64,000 nt of DNA from Deltaproteobacteria bacterium (GCA_029553295.1 JAKPCK010000090.1:23351-87350), one strand, 5' to 3'; counted from the first letter of the stretch, positions 28,428 through 39,117 are shown. The notes: generated from the letters alone by a model not told the origin. Numbers and translations: made by a program.

Positions 28428-29438
28428 ATGGCCAAAGAAAACTACAGAAAGGAAAGGATAGACAGATGTATAAAGGCACGTTCTGATGATATATATGCCA
28501 TATCTTCAAAGAACGAGATACTATATCTCTTATTCCCGAGGGTTATACCCATAGCAGCCCTGGGAATAATCGCCTTGATTTCGCCTCTATACTGGCAGAA
28601 GGTCATTATAAGCGCATGTATATTTGCCATGCTTGCTGTTTCGTGGGATTTTCTGTCAAGCTGTGGCATGCTTTCCCTTGGCCAGGCATTATTTTTTGGT
28701 ATAGGTTCATACATAGCAGGTATCCTTAACCATTACCTCAATTTACCTTTTTATATTACTATCCCTGTTGCCACTATATCTGGCGGGCTTTTATCAACTA
28801 TACTACTTCTGCCTGTTGTGAGATTGAGGGGTATATACTTTGCCATGGTGACACTTATCCTACCCCTTATGCTCATGAGGGGGATAGAGGCAACCCGCAT
28901 ATTCGGCGGCAATGAAGGTATAACAGGGCTGAGTCCTTTTCCAAATATATGGGTTGAGCTTATTATAATCATTACTGCCATGTGGGTTACCCTTTTTGCC
29001 CTCCGGAGGTTCATTTCCTCTGATTATGGTCTCATATTTGTGAGTATAAGGGACAACGACAGGGCTACTATGGCATCGGGGATTAATATATATGCCTTTA
29101 AGGCCCAGGCGCTTTTTATAGGTAGCTGCATCTGTGCCTTCTGCGGTGCATTTATGACACACTCTTACATGTTTACAGGTATACCGGTATTTACCATGGA
29201 GTTCTCCATATTGCCCATTGCAGCCTCTGCAATAGGTGGCATAGGTAGCCTTGCAGGCCCATTACTCGGTGCCTTTGTCCTCGTGCCTTTGTCGGAGATA
29301 CTGAGGGAATTCGGGACCCTAAGGGTTGTATTTTATGGTCTCGTCCTTGTTATCTGCGTTGTTGCACTCCCGGAAGGTATCTTCCATTACCTCTCCAGAA
29401 AATATAATGAGATGGAAAGGTGGGTAAAGATAGAGTAA
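28428..29438 (+). CDS. livM: Liv-type ABC importer permease LivM
   Basis: A 336-aa permease of the LivM family with the SLGQALFFGIGSYIAGIL segment and the DNDRATMASGINIYAFK coupling loop. An in-frame TTG lies at 28383, but ATG 28428 has an AAGAGGG site, so I start there. The N terminus is basic and cytosolic before the first helix. Its TAA abuts the livG ATG. Confidence 0.92.
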   Translation: MAKENYRKERIDRCIKARSDDIYAISSKNEILYLLFPRVIPIAALGIIALISPLYWQKVIISACIFAMLAVSWDFLSSCGMLSLGQALFFGIGSYIAGILNHYLNLPFYITIPVATISGGLLSTILLLPVVRLRGIYFAMVTLILPLMLMRGIEATRIFGGNEGITGLSPFPNIWVELIIIITAMWVTLFALRRFISSDYGLIFVSIRDNDRATMASGINIYAFKAQALFIGSCICAFCGAFMTHSYMFTGIPVFTMEFSILPIAASAIGGIGSLAGPLLGAFVLVPLSEILREFGTLRVVFYGLVLVICVVALPEGIFHYLSRKYNEMERWVKIE

Positions 29439-30182
29439 ATGGCTATTCTTGAGATAAGGAACCTAACAAAGAGTTTCGGCGGGATAAAGGCAGTAGATGA
29501 TGTGAGTGTTGATGTCCATGAAAACACACTCCTCGGGATAATAGGTCCAAACGGCTCAGGCAAGACTACCTTTGTAAATATGATAACGGGTTTTATAAGA
29601 CCTGATAAGGGGAGTGTAAGATTTAAGGGAAAGGAGCTTATAGGCCTGACCCCATACAAGATTACAAATATGGGCATTGGTAGGGCATTCCAGATGGTAA
29701 AGCCGTTTTTTCACCTGCCGGCATTCAAGAATATCATAGTCCCTCTATCATCGGATAGGGTAAAGGCAACAAAAGGTGGGGGGTTTGGAGATAAAGACGC
29801 CATTGCCCTTGATATACTGGAAGAGGTAGGCTTTGAGAGGGGTTCCTCTGTCCCATACAAGACAGCCAGTGTCCTGCCCCATGGTTATCTAAAGAGGCTT
29901 GAGCTTGCCCGCCTCATAGCACTCAAGGCAGAGGTCTTAATACTGGATGAGCTTTTCTCAGGGCTTTCCATTGCAGAGGTAACGAGCATTGTCCCGATAA
30001 TAGAAAAACTCCTCGTAGAGGGAAAGACCATTATCATGATTGAACATAGGCTTAAAGAACTCTTCAGGATTGCAGATAATGTAATAGTCTTCAACTTCGG
30101 GAAAAAGATAAAAGAGGGTAAACCAAAGGAGATCCTGGAAGATGAAGAGGTAAAAAAGGCTTATCTCGGGGTGGAGGTCTGA
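29439..30182 (+). CDS. livG: Liv-type ABC importer ATPase LivG (degenerate signature)
   Basis: A 247-aa ABC ATPase with Walker A GPNGSGKTTF (near residue 35), Walker B with catalytic Glu (VLILDELF) and the switch His in MIEHRLKEL. The ABC signature, usually LSYGQ in LivG, reads LPHGY here, and the DEP after Walker B is DEL. These departures are moderate; the catalytic residues remain. It starts on the base after the livM stop. Confidence 0.92.
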   Translation: MAILEIRNLTKSFGGIKAVDDVSVDVHENTLLGIIGPNGSGKTTFVNMITGFIRPDKGSVRFKGKELIGLTPYKITNMGIGRAFQMVKPFFHLPAFKNIIVPLSSDRVKATKGGGFGDKDAIALDILEEVGFERGSSVPYKTASVLPHGYLKRLELARLIALKAEVLILDELFSGLSIAEVTSIVPIIEKLLVEGKTIIMIEHRLKELFRIADNVIVFNFGKKIKEGKPKEILEDEEVKKAYLGVEV

Positions 30183-30184
30183 AT

Positions 30185-30931
30185 TTGCTTAAGGTTGAAA
30201 ACCTAATGGTTTTTTATGAAAATGCCCTTGCCATAAATGAGCTATCAATACACGTCGAAGAGGGAGAGATAGTAGGGATTATCGGGTCAAACAGTGCAGG
30301 CAAGACCACACTTGTTAATACATTATCAGGGCTACTTTTGGATACCCAGTTGAAGGAGAAGAGGAAAGGTGGCGAGAGGATTACCATCTTTGGGAGGATA
30401 ACCTTTCTTGGAAAGGACATAACAAACCTGTGGGCAGATGAAAGGGTAAAAATGGGGATTGTGCTTTCCAGGGAAAGACACCCAGTTTTTGTAGAGAGTG
30501 ATGTGGAGGAGAACCTCAAGATAGCAGCTTATATAACCACAAAGAAAGAGATGAAAGAAAATATAGCCTTTGTATATAAGGTATTTCCGAGCCTTGTCCC
30601 CTTGAGAAAGAGAAAGGCAGGATTCTTAAGTGGAGGTGAGCAGCAGATGCTTGCCATAGGTATGTCCCTTATGGCAAAACCAAGGCTTCTTCTTCTTGAT
30701 GAACCACTCCTCGGGCTCTCCCCTACCATCCAGGTAAAACTCATAGAGTCCATTGTCCAGATAAGGAAGGATGCCAACGTAACTATACTCATATGCGAAC
30801 AGTTTGCCAGACCAGTCCTGCCCATAATAGACAAGGGTTATGTCCTTGAAAACGGCATGCTTACCCTTGAGGGGACAGGTAAAGAACTCTACAATAATCC
30901 TGAGATAAAGGCTGCATATTTTGGGGTGTAA
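30185..30931 (+). CDS. livF: Liv-type ABC importer ATPase LivF
   Basis: A 248-aa ABC ATPase with Walker A GSNSAGKTT, signature LSGGEQQML and Walker B LLLLDEPLLGLS, all canonical. An insertion of about 20 residues rich in Lys/Arg follows the Walker A helix. The start is TTG at 30185, 2 nt after the livG stop. It pairs with LivG as the nucleotide-binding heterodimer. Confidence 0.93.
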   Translation: MLKVENLMVFYENALAINELSIHVEEGEIVGIIGSNSAGKTTLVNTLSGLLLDTQLKEKRKGGERITIFGRITFLGKDITNLWADERVKMGIVLSRERHPVFVESDVEENLKIAAYITTKKEMKENIAFVYKVFPSLVPLRKRKAGFLSGGEQQMLAIGMSLMAKPRLLLLDEPLLGLSPTIQVKLIESIVQIRKDANVTILICEQFARPVLPIIDKGYVLENGMLTLEGTGKELYNNPEIKAAYFGV

Positions 30932-30935
30932 CAGA

Positions 30936-32555
30936 ATGGATGTATACAGTGCATTTCTCGAGGTAGCTAAAAAAGACCCATACAAGCCTGCCCTGTATTT
31001 TCTCGGTGAAAAGATGACATTTCTTTTTATCAGGCAGGCAGTAGAACATTTTTCTTCCGGTCTTACATCCATAGGTGTAAAAGAGGGTGACAGGGTAATG
31101 ATATATCTCCCTAACACGCCCCAGTGGATAATAAGCTGGCTCTCCATACAAAAGATAGGCGCTATAGCAGTCCCAATAACACCTATTTATACATCAAGGG
31201 ATGTGAGATACATTGGCAGTGACTCTGGGGCAAGGACGATAATATGCGCTGATACAAATTTCGGCTATGTAAAGGAATTAAAAGAAGAGGGGCTCTTTGA
31301 ATATGTTATTGTCTCTAACCTTGCCGACCTCCTCCCCAATTACAAAAAGTTTATAGGCATGATGTTTGACAGGATACCAACAGGTAAATCAGGGAAGGGT
31401 AAGGGCATATACACATTTTTAAAGATGATGGAGGAGAAAAGATACGATGTAAGACCGAGCATAGATGAAAAAAACCCCCTTGAGATATTATATACCGGCG
31501 GGACTACAAAAAATCCCAAGGGCGTGCCCATAAACCATGCCCTTTTCCTTGAATCAGTGAGGGCACAGATGGAGGTAAGCTATCCTATAATACCTCCTTC
31601 AGAGAATATAGTCCTACAGGGCGGACCACTGTTCCACATATTAGGTCAGGTATTCGGTCTTGGGCCTCTATGTATAACAGGCGATTGTGTTGTTATTATG
31701 CCGAAGGTGAATATCGATGCCTTTCTATCGTCCATTGAGACATACGGAATCAAGACATTCTTTGCTGTCCCTGCCCTATACAGGATGATACTGGAACATG
31801 ATAGGCTTGAATACTACAATCTCTCTTCCCTGAGATACTGTTTCAGTGGTGGCGATGTCCTTCCTATAGAGATAGCAAGGAGATGGAGGCAGCGCATAGG
31901 CAAGGAGATATATGAGGGTTACGGTGCAACAGAGACATGCGGCGGCATCACCATGTCCCCTGTAGATATAGAAAGGCCGCCAGGCTCCATAGGTAAGGCA
32001 TTATCAATAAAAAGGATAAAGATTGTAGATGAGCTTACAGGTGAGGAGGTAAAGGAGGGAGAGGCTGGGGAACTCCTTGTATCCTCTGAACACATGGTAG
32101 ACAGATACTGGAACAAAGAAGAGGAGACAAAGGAGGCCTTTGTGGTCATGGACGGGTTTACCTGGTATAAGACAGGTGATATTGTTAGAAAGGATGAACA
32201 GGGCTTCTTCTATTTTGTTGACAGGACAGCCGATACCATAAAACACAAGGGCTATAGGGTATCATCCTCTGAGATAGAGGCAGCCCTCCAGGACCACCCT
32301 GCTGTACTTGCTGCATGTGCCGTTGGTATCCCGGATGAAAAGGTCGGGGAGAGGATAAAGGCATTTGTGGTCTTGAAGCAGGATGTAAAAGGCATTACAG
32401 GTTATGACCTCATCAGATGGTGCAGAGACAGGCTTGCATCATATAAGATACCACACTACATAGAGTTTAGGGATATGTTGCCGAAATCAAAGGTGGGCAA
32501 GCTCTTAAGAAGGGAATTGAGGCGAGAGGAGAGAAAGCGTCATGAAGAGGAATAA
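30936..32555 (+). CDS. AMP-forming acyl-CoA ligase (fatty/aromatic acid type)
   Basis: A 539-aa ANL-superfamily enzyme that activates a carboxylic acid to its CoA thioester through an acyl-AMP. Motif A3 YTGGTTKNPKGVP, A5 GYGATETCGG, A7 YKTGDI, A8 GYRVSSSEIE and A10 with the catalytic Lys (PKSKVGKLLRREL) are present. I prefer ATG 30936 (GGGGTG upstream) to the in-frame TTG at 30921. It sits 4 nt after livF, so uptake and activation of an organic acid appear coupled. The exact acid is unknown. Confidence 0.9.
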   Translation: MDVYSAFLEVAKKDPYKPALYFLGEKMTFLFIRQAVEHFSSGLTSIGVKEGDRVMIYLPNTPQWIISWLSIQKIGAIAVPITPIYTSRDVRYIGSDSGARTIICADTNFGYVKELKEEGLFEYVIVSNLADLLPNYKKFIGMMFDRIPTGKSGKGKGIYTFLKMMEEKRYDVRPSIDEKNPLEILYTGGTTKNPKGVPINHALFLESVRAQMEVSYPIIPPSENIVLQGGPLFHILGQVFGLGPLCITGDCVVIMPKVNIDAFLSSIETYGIKTFFAVPALYRMILEHDRLEYYNLSSLRYCFSGGDVLPIEIARRWRQRIGKEIYEGYGATETCGGITMSPVDIERPPGSIGKALSIKRIKIVDELTGEEVKEGEAGELLVSSEHMVDRYWNKEEETKEAFVVMDGFTWYKTGDIVRKDEQGFFYFVDRTADTIKHKGYRVSSSEIEAALQDHPAVLAACAVGIPDEKVGERIKAFVVLKQDVKGITGYDLIRWCRDRLASYKIPHYIEFRDMLPKSKVGKLLRRELRREERKRHEEE

Positions 32556-32730
32556 TATCATAAACGGCTATATGAATAATTATCTAACCTGCCCTGGCAT
32601 AAGGGTTGTATCCAAAATAGAGACTATATAAAGATTCGAAGTTTTCTTATAGATGTGGGATTTAGACTGTCAGGTAAAGATTGAAGATGAAAAAGTATTC
32701 AAGGTATCCTAAAAACAAGAGGGAAATATA

Positions 32731-32760
32731 TTGACTTTAACCATAAGTTTGGGTTTTAAT
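32731..32760 (+). promoter_or_regulatory. Promoter of rpsU operon
   Basis: TTGACT (32731-32736) and TTTAAT (32755-32760) are 18 bp apart. The spacer 32556-32730 upstream shows no ORF or clear structure. Confidence 0.6.
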
Positions 32761-32832
32761 AGTTTGTTTTTTTAAATATGGAGATAAGATATTTTAAATA
32801 TAAATCTTTAATATGGAGGGAGGGAAAAATGA

Positions 32833-33042
32833 ATGCCAGCAGTTATAGTAAGGGATGGAGAATCGTTCGAAAGTGCCCTAAGAAGATTTAAAAAGCAGTG
32901 CGAGAAGACGGGTATACTCTCTGAGATCAAGAAGAGGGAACATTACGAAAAGCCCAGCGTAAAGAGGAAAAAAAAGATACTCGCTGCTAAAAAAAGGGCA
33001 CTGAAGAAGATCAAAAGAACAATGGATAAGGGTCTTTATTAA
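32833..33042 (+). CDS. rpsU: 30S ribosomal protein S21
   Basis: A 69-aa very basic protein starting [20 protein letters not shown], the usual S21 sequence. A GGAGGGAGGG site precedes it. It opens a macromolecular-synthesis operon that runs through dnaG and rpoD. Confidence 0.97.
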   Translation: MPAVIVRDGESFESALRRFKKQCEKTGILSEIKKREHYEKPSVKRKKKILAAKKRALKKIKRTMDKGLY

Positions 33043-33044
33043 TA

Positions 33045-33494
33045 ATGGAATTTAAGTCCAAGATAGAGCAGGGACTCAAAGATGCCATAAAAAACAGGGA
33101 TACCACAAAGGTATCGACCTACAGGATGCTCCTTGCAGCTATTAAAAACAAAGAGGTGGAAAAGATAAGACCCATCACAGAGGAGGAGTTTTTTTCTATT
33201 GTAAGGTCCTCTGTAAAACAGAGGCTTGAGTCTATAGAGGGATTCAAAAAAGGCAACAGACAGGACCTTATAGAAAAGGAGGAGAAAGAACTGGAGCTCT
33301 TAAAAGAGCTTTTGCCCGCATCACTATCAGAGGAGCAACTCGTCAAGGAGATAGACGAGGCTATTTTGAGCCTTGAGGTCACCGGAAAGAAGGATATGGG
33401 TAAGGTAATAAAATTTCTATTAGGGAAATACCCCGGGAGGATAGACGGTAAAGTGTTAAGCGAACTGGTGCTTAAAAGACTATCATCCAAATAG
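33045..33494 (+). CDS. yqeY: YqeY family protein (GatB/Yqey domain)
   Basis: A 149-aa protein of the YqeY family, related to the tail domain of the tRNA-amidotransferase subunit GatB. Family traits are the KSKIEQGLKDAIKNRD start, TYRMLLAAIKNKEVEK and the C-terminal GKVIKFLLGKYPGRIDG. It is thought to bind tRNA, but its role is not settled. It commonly follows rpsU, here with a 2-nt gap. Confidence 0.93.
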   Translation: MEFKSKIEQGLKDAIKNRDTTKVSTYRMLLAAIKNKEVEKIRPITEEEFFSIVRSSVKQRLESIEGFKKGNRQDLIEKEEKELELLKELLPASLSEEQLVKEIDEAILSLEVTGKKDMGKVIKFLLGKYPGRIDGKVLSELVLKRLSSK

Positions 33495-33513
33495 GTAGTC
33501 ATAAAAGCCCTTT

Positions 33514-35814
33514 ATGATTGATAAGACACTTTCATATATAGATTATACAAAGCTGATTGATTTTCTTCATACCTTCTCCACCACACCCTTTGTAAAAGAG
33601 ACTTTATCTCAGATTAAACCCTTAAATAAAACAGAAGAGATAGCAGAGCGCCAGGATAAAATTGAGGCGGTTATAGAGGTTATGAAATGGGATGGAAAGA
33701 TCCCCCTCTATAATGCCTCTGATATAAGGGATATACTCAAGAGGCTCTCTATAAAGGATGCCCTCCTGGAGATTAGGGAACTGCTCCAGCTCTCTGATTT
33801 TTTAAGGTCATGTCAGGAGACCTTAAATTTCTTAAAAAAGACATTTAACAAGAAACAATTCATAGATGATATATTAGCTCGGATAAAACCGCTGCCGGCA
33901 GTATATCAGAAGATAACCAAGACAATAAACATTGAGGGTTTCATAGAGGACACAGCCACCTATGAATTATCCAGGATAAGGACAGACCTGCATATAAACA
34001 GGGAGAGGATAAGAAAACTCCTTGAAAGGATAATGGAGAGGGAGGCAGTGAGGCCCATAATACAGGATGTCTATATATCCCTGAGAAACAGCAGATATGT
34101 CATACCATTAAAACCAAACTTTAATCAGGTGCTCAAGGGGATTGTCCATGACTACTCCCATTCCCTAAAGACATCCTTTGTTGAGCCCATGGAATGCGTT
34201 GAGCTCAACAATGCGATAAATATCTTAGAAAATGAGGAAAAAGAAGAGGAAAAGAGGATATTGAAAGACCTAACTGCCTTTGCAGCGAGGTTTAAAGAGG
34301 AGATAGAGGCTAATCTTGAGGCAATAAAGGAGCTCGATATATACCAGACCCTTGCCTTATTCAGCATCCAGTTTAATTGCGTGAGGCCAGAGGTTTTGCC
34401 AGGTATCAGTCTTGACATAAAGGCTGCTGTCAATCCATTCATATACCTATCCAGAAAAGACAAGACAGTCCCTATAGATATATTCATGGAGAAGGAAAAA
34501 AAGGCTATGATAATTAGCGGTCCAAACGCCGGGGGCAAGACTGCTGCCCTGAAGACCGCTGGATTGCTCTCGGCAATGGCGCTGGCAGGTCTATTTATCC
34601 CTGCTGCAGGCAGGCCCCAGGTTCCTCTGTTTTCCCATATCTTTGCCATTATAGGGGATGAACAGGACATATCCATGGAACTGAGCAGTTTTACAGCCCA
34701 CATGAAGACCATAACAGAACTCTACAACAGGGCAAGGGGGGATGAGCTCATACTCATTGATGAGATAGGCGGTAATACAGAGCCTCAGGAGGCATCTGCC
34801 ATATCCATGGCTGTGATAGATGCCTTTGTAGAGAAAGGCTCAAGGGTCATAGTGACGACACATCTAAATCTCCTCAAGTCATACGGATACACAAAACCCT
34901 TTGCCATCAATGTGGCCACTGATTTTGACCCGGATACCATGAGACCGAGATATAGGTTGACCTATGGACTTGCAGGATACAGCAATGCCATAAATGTAGC
35001 AAAGAATATATCTGTCCCTGAGAGGATAATAGAAAAGAGCTATGAATATCTGGGTTCCCAGGAACACATGCTCAATGAACTTATAAGCTCCCTTAAACAG
35101 AAAAAACACGAGGTGGAGCATGAACTGGAAGAGGCAAAAAAGATAAAGGAGGATTTGAGAAAGAGGTTATCCCTTCTCAAAGAAAAAAGGGATGAGTACC
35201 TCAGGTCTTTGGAGGAAAAATATCGCATAAGGCTTGATGAGCTGGAGCTGGAGATAGAGGAGATAAGAAAGGAGATTGCAAAAAGAGACAGGGCATCCCT
35301 TAAGTCTGCAAGACAAAAGGTTGCAACACTGAGGAGGGAGCATATAAGGGAGGCAGGGCCAGAACACGAGGATATAAAGATAGGAGACTATGTCCAGATA
35401 AAGAATCTCGGGATCAAGGGATATATTGCTGATTTAGATGAGGACGGTGAAACTGCTGAGGTTGTCATGGGCAATCTCAGGACAAAGATAAACAGGGGGT
35501 TTATCTCAAGGCTGCCGAAAAACGAAAAAAAATCTATGTTCAATGAAAAACCTCAGGTGAGTGTAGAATATGAACATATAAGCGAGCCCCAGATAAATAT
35601 CATGGGGATGAGGGTTGAGGAGGCGCTAGAGGAGCTTGACAGGTTTGTGGACAGAGCTATTGTCCAGGGTGTTCAGAAGATTCGGGTGCTCCACGGTATA
35701 GGCACAGGCAGGCTCATGAATGCTGTTAGGAAACACTTTGCCGATACAAAATACATAAAAGGCATAATAAGGGATGAGAAAAATACAGGCATAACGATTC
35801 TGGAGCTTATATGA
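33514..35814 (+). CDS. mutS2: MutS2 ATPase/endonuclease with Smr domain
   Basis: At 766 aa this is a full MutS2: MutS core and clamp domains, the ABC-type ATPase with Walker A GPNAGGKTAALKTAG near residue 335 and LILIDEIGG Walker B, a long coiled coil (about 510-610), a KOW-like segment and a C-terminal Smr nuclease domain with the HGIGTGRL motif near residue 735. MutS2 acts in suppressing recombination or rescuing collided ribosomes. No ribosome-binding site is visible, and it overlaps dnaG at ATGA. Confidence 0.96.
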   Translation: MIDKTLSYIDYTKLIDFLHTFSTTPFVKETLSQIKPLNKTEEIAERQDKIEAVIEVMKWDGKIPLYNASDIRDILKRLSIKDALLEIRELLQLSDFLRSCQETLNFLKKTFNKKQFIDDILARIKPLPAVYQKITKTINIEGFIEDTATYELSRIRTDLHINRERIRKLLERIMEREAVRPIIQDVYISLRNSRYVIPLKPNFNQVLKGIVHDYSHSLKTSFVEPMECVELNNAINILENEEKEEEKRILKDLTAFAARFKEEIEANLEAIKELDIYQTLALFSIQFNCVRPEVLPGISLDIKAAVNPFIYLSRKDKTVPIDIFMEKEKKAMIISGPNAGGKTAALKTAGLLSAMALAGLFIPAAGRPQVPLFSHIFAIIGDEQDISMELSSFTAHMKTITELYNRARGDELILIDEIGGNTEPQEASAISMAVIDAFVEKGSRVIVTTHLNLLKSYGYTKPFAINVATDFDPDTMRPRYRLTYGLAGYSNAINVAKNISVPERIIEKSYEYLGSQEHMLNELISSLKQKKHEVEHELEEAKKIKEDLRKRLSLLKEKRDEYLRSLEEKYRIRLDELELEIEEIRKEIAKRDRASLKSARQKVATLRREHIREAGPEHEDIKIGDYVQIKNLGIKGYIADLDEDGETAEVVMGNLRTKINRGFISRLPKNEKKSMFNEKPQVSVEYEHISEPQINIMGMRVEEALEELDRFVDRAIVQGVQKIRVLHGIGTGRLMNAVRKHFADTKYIKGIIRDEKNTGITILELI

Positions 35815-37511
35815 CAGGCAATCTTGATGAGATACTTTCAAAGATAGATATACTTGATGTTGTATCTCAGTATGTAAAGCTCAGGAAGGCAGGAAAGGAT
35901 TATGTTGGACTATGCCCCTTTCATCAAGAGAAGACCCCGTCTTTCACCGTGAGTAGAGAGAAACAGATATTCTATTGTTTTGGCTGTCACGAAGGCGGAA
36001 ATCTTGTGCACTTTGTCATGAAGTATGAAAACCTGAACTTTGGGGAGGCTATTGAGGCATTAGCAAGACAATACGGTATAAAGCTATCAAGGGGTATGGG
36101 TTCTAAGAGGTCTAATCTCTTTGATGCCATGTGGAGGCTTTCAGAATACTATGTAAAAAACCTCAAAGACTCTCCAAATGCCATGCAATATCTCTTAAAA
36201 AGGGGTATAAACAGGGATACTATAGAAGAATTCAGGATAGGGTTTAGCGACAGGAAGATTGATTTCAAGAGATTTCTCAAGGACACAGGGATTTCATTGG
36301 ATCTATTGATGGGAACAGGGATAATAAGGACATCTAACAGTGAGGTCTATGACATATTCAGGGGCAGGATAATAATACCCATATTCGATATAAACAGGAG
36401 GATTATAGGCTTTGGCGGCAGGGCTATGGAAAAGGATGCCCTACCAAAATATATAAATTCCCCTGAGTCATCCATATATTCCAAGAGGACGTCCCTTTTT
36501 GGGCTCGATAAAACAAGAAAACATATAAGTGATGCAGATGAGGTGTATATTGTAGAGGGATATTTTGATTTCATATCTCTCTATATAAATGGATTTAACA
36601 ACATTGTGGCGACGCTTGGTACATCTATAACAAAAGAGCAGCTAACAAAACTGAAAAACTATACTGAAAACATAACCCTCATGCTGGATGGAGACGAGGC
36701 AGGGGTCAAAAGCGCCCTCCGCTTGATAGGCCTCTTCTCGGAGATGGATATAAATGCCAGGGTGGTTATACTCCCACAGGGACATGACCCTGATAGCTTT
36801 ATAAGGCAGCAGGGCAAAGAGAGACTTATGGATATCTTAAAAGAAAAAAGGCCTATCCTTGACTTTTATCTTGATTTTCATATGAAAAAGAGCGGGGTTA
36901 ATAGCCTTGAGGGGAGGCTGTCTTTTATAAGGAGTGTAATGCCCTATATAGAAAATATACAGAACGATTTAAAAAAGAGCATCTATATCAAAAGGGTCTC
37001 TGAGCTTACCCATGTGGAAGAGCATCTTTTCTGGGATGGAAAGAGGACAAAGGCATTACAGGAGGCCGATGGTTTTGAAAATACAAGGGATATCATAGGG
37101 AAAAAAGTAATAGGTATCCTTATGAATAATCCCAACCTAATTGTATTCTTTAAGGAAAAGGGGGTGATGAAGTTCATAAAAGAGGGCACCATTAAACAGG
37201 TTCTCCAGATGATACTGGACCATTATGAAAAATCCATGGGTTTTGAGGTGAATGCCTTTATCAACAGCATGGAGGACCAGCAATTAAAGACCATTGTATG
37301 TGAATCTGCCCTCGATAGATTTGAATGTACAGAAGAGGAGTTGGAGAGGATACTCCTTGATTATCTGAGACATGTGGAAAAAAAATTTATAAAAGATGAA
37401 CTGGTAAAGATAACGAAGAAACTTTCAGAGGCGGAAAAAAGGGGTGACGATGTGGTTATTATGGGTCTGCTTAATGAAAAAAGGCAGGTCCTGGCACTTT
37501 TAAAAAAATAA
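35811..37511 (+). CDS. dnaG: DNA primase
   Basis: DnaG (566 aa) makes RNA primers. The zinc-binding domain has C35, H38, C56, C59 (CPFH...CFGC). The RNA polymerase core follows, with TOPRIM motifs VEGYFD and LMLDGDEAG, then a C-terminal helicase-binding region. It overlaps mutS2 by 4 nt and precedes rpoD by 16 nt. Confidence 0.97.
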   Translation: MTGNLDEILSKIDILDVVSQYVKLRKAGKDYVGLCPFHQEKTPSFTVSREKQIFYCFGCHEGGNLVHFVMKYENLNFGEAIEALARQYGIKLSRGMGSKRSNLFDAMWRLSEYYVKNLKDSPNAMQYLLKRGINRDTIEEFRIGFSDRKIDFKRFLKDTGISLDLLMGTGIIRTSNSEVYDIFRGRIIIPIFDINRRIIGFGGRAMEKDALPKYINSPESSIYSKRTSLFGLDKTRKHISDADEVYIVEGYFDFISLYINGFNNIVATLGTSITKEQLTKLKNYTENITLMLDGDEAGVKSALRLIGLFSEMDINARVVILPQGHDPDSFIRQQGKERLMDILKEKRPILDFYLDFHMKKSGVNSLEGRLSFIRSVMPYIENIQNDLKKSIYIKRVSELTHVEEHLFWDGKRTKALQEADGFENTRDIIGKKVIGILMNNPNLIVFFKEKGVMKFIKEGTIKQVLQMILDHYEKSMGFEVNAFINSMEDQQLKTIVCESALDRFECTEEELERILLDYLRHVEKKFIKDELVKITKKLSEAEKRGDDVVIMGLLNEKRQVLALLKK

Positions 37512-37527
37512 AATAAGTGAGGTAACC

Positions 37528-39063
37528 ATGCCTGACAAAGTGAAAGATTTTTTTGGTTTTGATGAAAACAAGGAACAAAAAGAGTTTTCATCTATATTGG
37601 TTAAGGCCGAAAGAAGCGAGACTATCTTTGATGAGATGGATATATTTGAGATTAATGAAGACAATGGGACGATTATAGCAGGGAATGACAGATTTGAAGA
37701 GATATTCAGCGAAGAACTTGAGGGCTTTCATGAAGGTGATATTGGAAACCCTGTACGACACTACATAAGGGAGATGAGCAACCTGTCCCTTCTCACCAGG
37801 GAGGGTGAAAAAGAGATTGCAGTAAGGATGGAGGAGGCAAAGGAGGAGGTCAAGCAGATTATCCTCTCCTTCCCGGGTACTGTAAAGGAACTCATCAATG
37901 TCCTTTCTGCATTAAAGACATCTAAGATGTCTGCCAGGGATGTGACATTGGATATTGATGATGACGATTGTAATGATGTAGAGCTTGAATTTCAAAAGGA
38001 TAGGCTCATAAAAAAGCTCGAGGCAATAAAGAGTATATATACAGGTAAGAAAAACCTCTCTAAAAAGGACTGGGATGAGATTAAGGGCATCATAACAGAC
38101 CTTAATCTTACGAGAAAGATAATCGATAAGATTGTCTGGAGGATGAAAAGATACATTGATAAGATAGAAAAAACAGAGAATGAGATAGAGAGATTAAGGA
38201 GAAAAGGCAAGAAAGACAATGACAAGAATATTATTATGCTCACCAAAAGGCTTGAGAAGATAGACCTTGAATCAGGTATATCCCCTGATGTCTTAAAAGA
38301 CTATCTAAAAAAGATAGAGGACGCAGAAAAGAGGTGTCTTAGCGCAAAGAACGAACTTGTTAAGTCGAATTTAAGGCTTGTTGTAAGTCTGGCAAAGAAA
38401 TATACAAACAGGGGGCTGTCTCTATTAGACCTTATCCAGGAAGGCAATATAGGGCTTATGAAGGCTGTTGACAGGTTTGAGTATAAAAGAGGATACAAAT
38501 TTAGCACCTATGCCACATGGTGGATAAGGCAGTCTATAACCAGGGCTCTGGCTGACCAGTCAAGGACTATAAGGATACCTGTCCATATGATAGAGACGAT
38601 AAACAAGATAATCAGGGTCTCCCGTGAACTTGTACAGGAACTGGGCAGGGAGCCGTTTCCCGATGAGATTGCTGAGAGGGTTGGTTTTTGTGTGGATAAG
38701 GTAAGAAAGGCATTAAGGATAACAAGAGAGCCCATATCTCTTGAGACCCCCATAGGGGACGATGAGGATACCCATCTTGCAGACTTTGTAGAGGATAAGG
38801 CATCGCCTACACCCCAGGATACTGCCATATATGGTGACCTCGTTAACCAGCTCAATGCAGTCCTGGCAACCCTTACACCGAGGGAGGAGAAGGTGATAAG
38901 GAAGCGATTCGGGATCGGGGAAAAATATGACCATACCCTTGAGGAGGTTGGCCAGATATTTGAGGTAACAAGGGAGCGGATCAGGCAGATAGAGGCAAAG
39001 GCCCTTAGAAAATTAAAACACCCTGTAAGGTCAACAAAATTGAGATGTTTTGTAGAAACTTGA
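37528..39063 (+). CDS. rpoD: Primary sigma factor RpoD (sigma-70)
   Basis: The housekeeping sigma factor of 511 aa. Region 1.2 ([20 protein letters not shown]), a non-conserved insert, region 2 with [19 protein letters not shown] and [11 protein letters not shown], region 3, and region 4 with the helix-turn-helix [22 protein letters not shown] follows GTGAGGT. It closes the macromolecular-synthesis operon. Confidence 0.98.
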   Translation: MPDKVKDFFGFDENKEQKEFSSILVKAERSETIFDEMDIFEINEDNGTIIAGNDRFEEIFSEELEGFHEGDIGNPVRHYIREMSNLSLLTREGEKEIAVRMEEAKEEVKQIILSFPGTVKELINVLSALKTSKMSARDVTLDIDDDDCNDVELEFQKDRLIKKLEAIKSIYTGKKNLSKKDWDEIKGIITDLNLTRKIIDKIVWRMKRYIDKIEKTENEIERLRRKGKKDNDKNIIMLTKRLEKIDLESGISPDVLKDYLKKIEDAEKRCLSAKNELVKSNLRLVVSLAKKYTNRGLSLLDLIQEGNIGLMKAVDRFEYKRGYKFSTYATWWIRQSITRALADQSRTIRIPVHMIETINKIIRVSRELVQELGREPFPDEIAERVGFCVDKVRKALRITREPISLETPIGDDEDTHLADFVEDKASPTPQDTAIYGDLVNQLNAVLATLTPREEKVIRKRFGIGEKYDHTLEEVGQIFEVTRERIRQIEAKALRKLKHPVRSTKLRCFVET

Positions 39064-39082
39064 AAAACAAGCTTAATTTTGC

Positions 39083-39111
39083 TTGACAAAAATTTTACAT
39101 TAAAATATTGT
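39083..39111 (+). promoter_or_regulatory. Promoter of the acd-etf-fix operon
   Basis: TTGACA (39083-39088) with TATTGT (39106-39111) at 17-bp spacing. The -10 region overlaps the palindrome TTGTATACAA at 39108-39117. The gene starts at 39153 behind AAGGAGGG. Confidence 0.6.
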
Positions 39112-39117
39112 ATACAA
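39108..39117. promoter_or_regulatory. Palindrome TTGTATACAA over the -10 box, candidate operator
   Basis: A perfect 10-bp palindrome overlapping the -10 element. TGTATAC cores occur in operators of several GntR-family repressors, so repression by a fatty-acid or aromatic-acid sensing regulator is possible. No regulator gene lies nearby. Confidence 0.35.
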
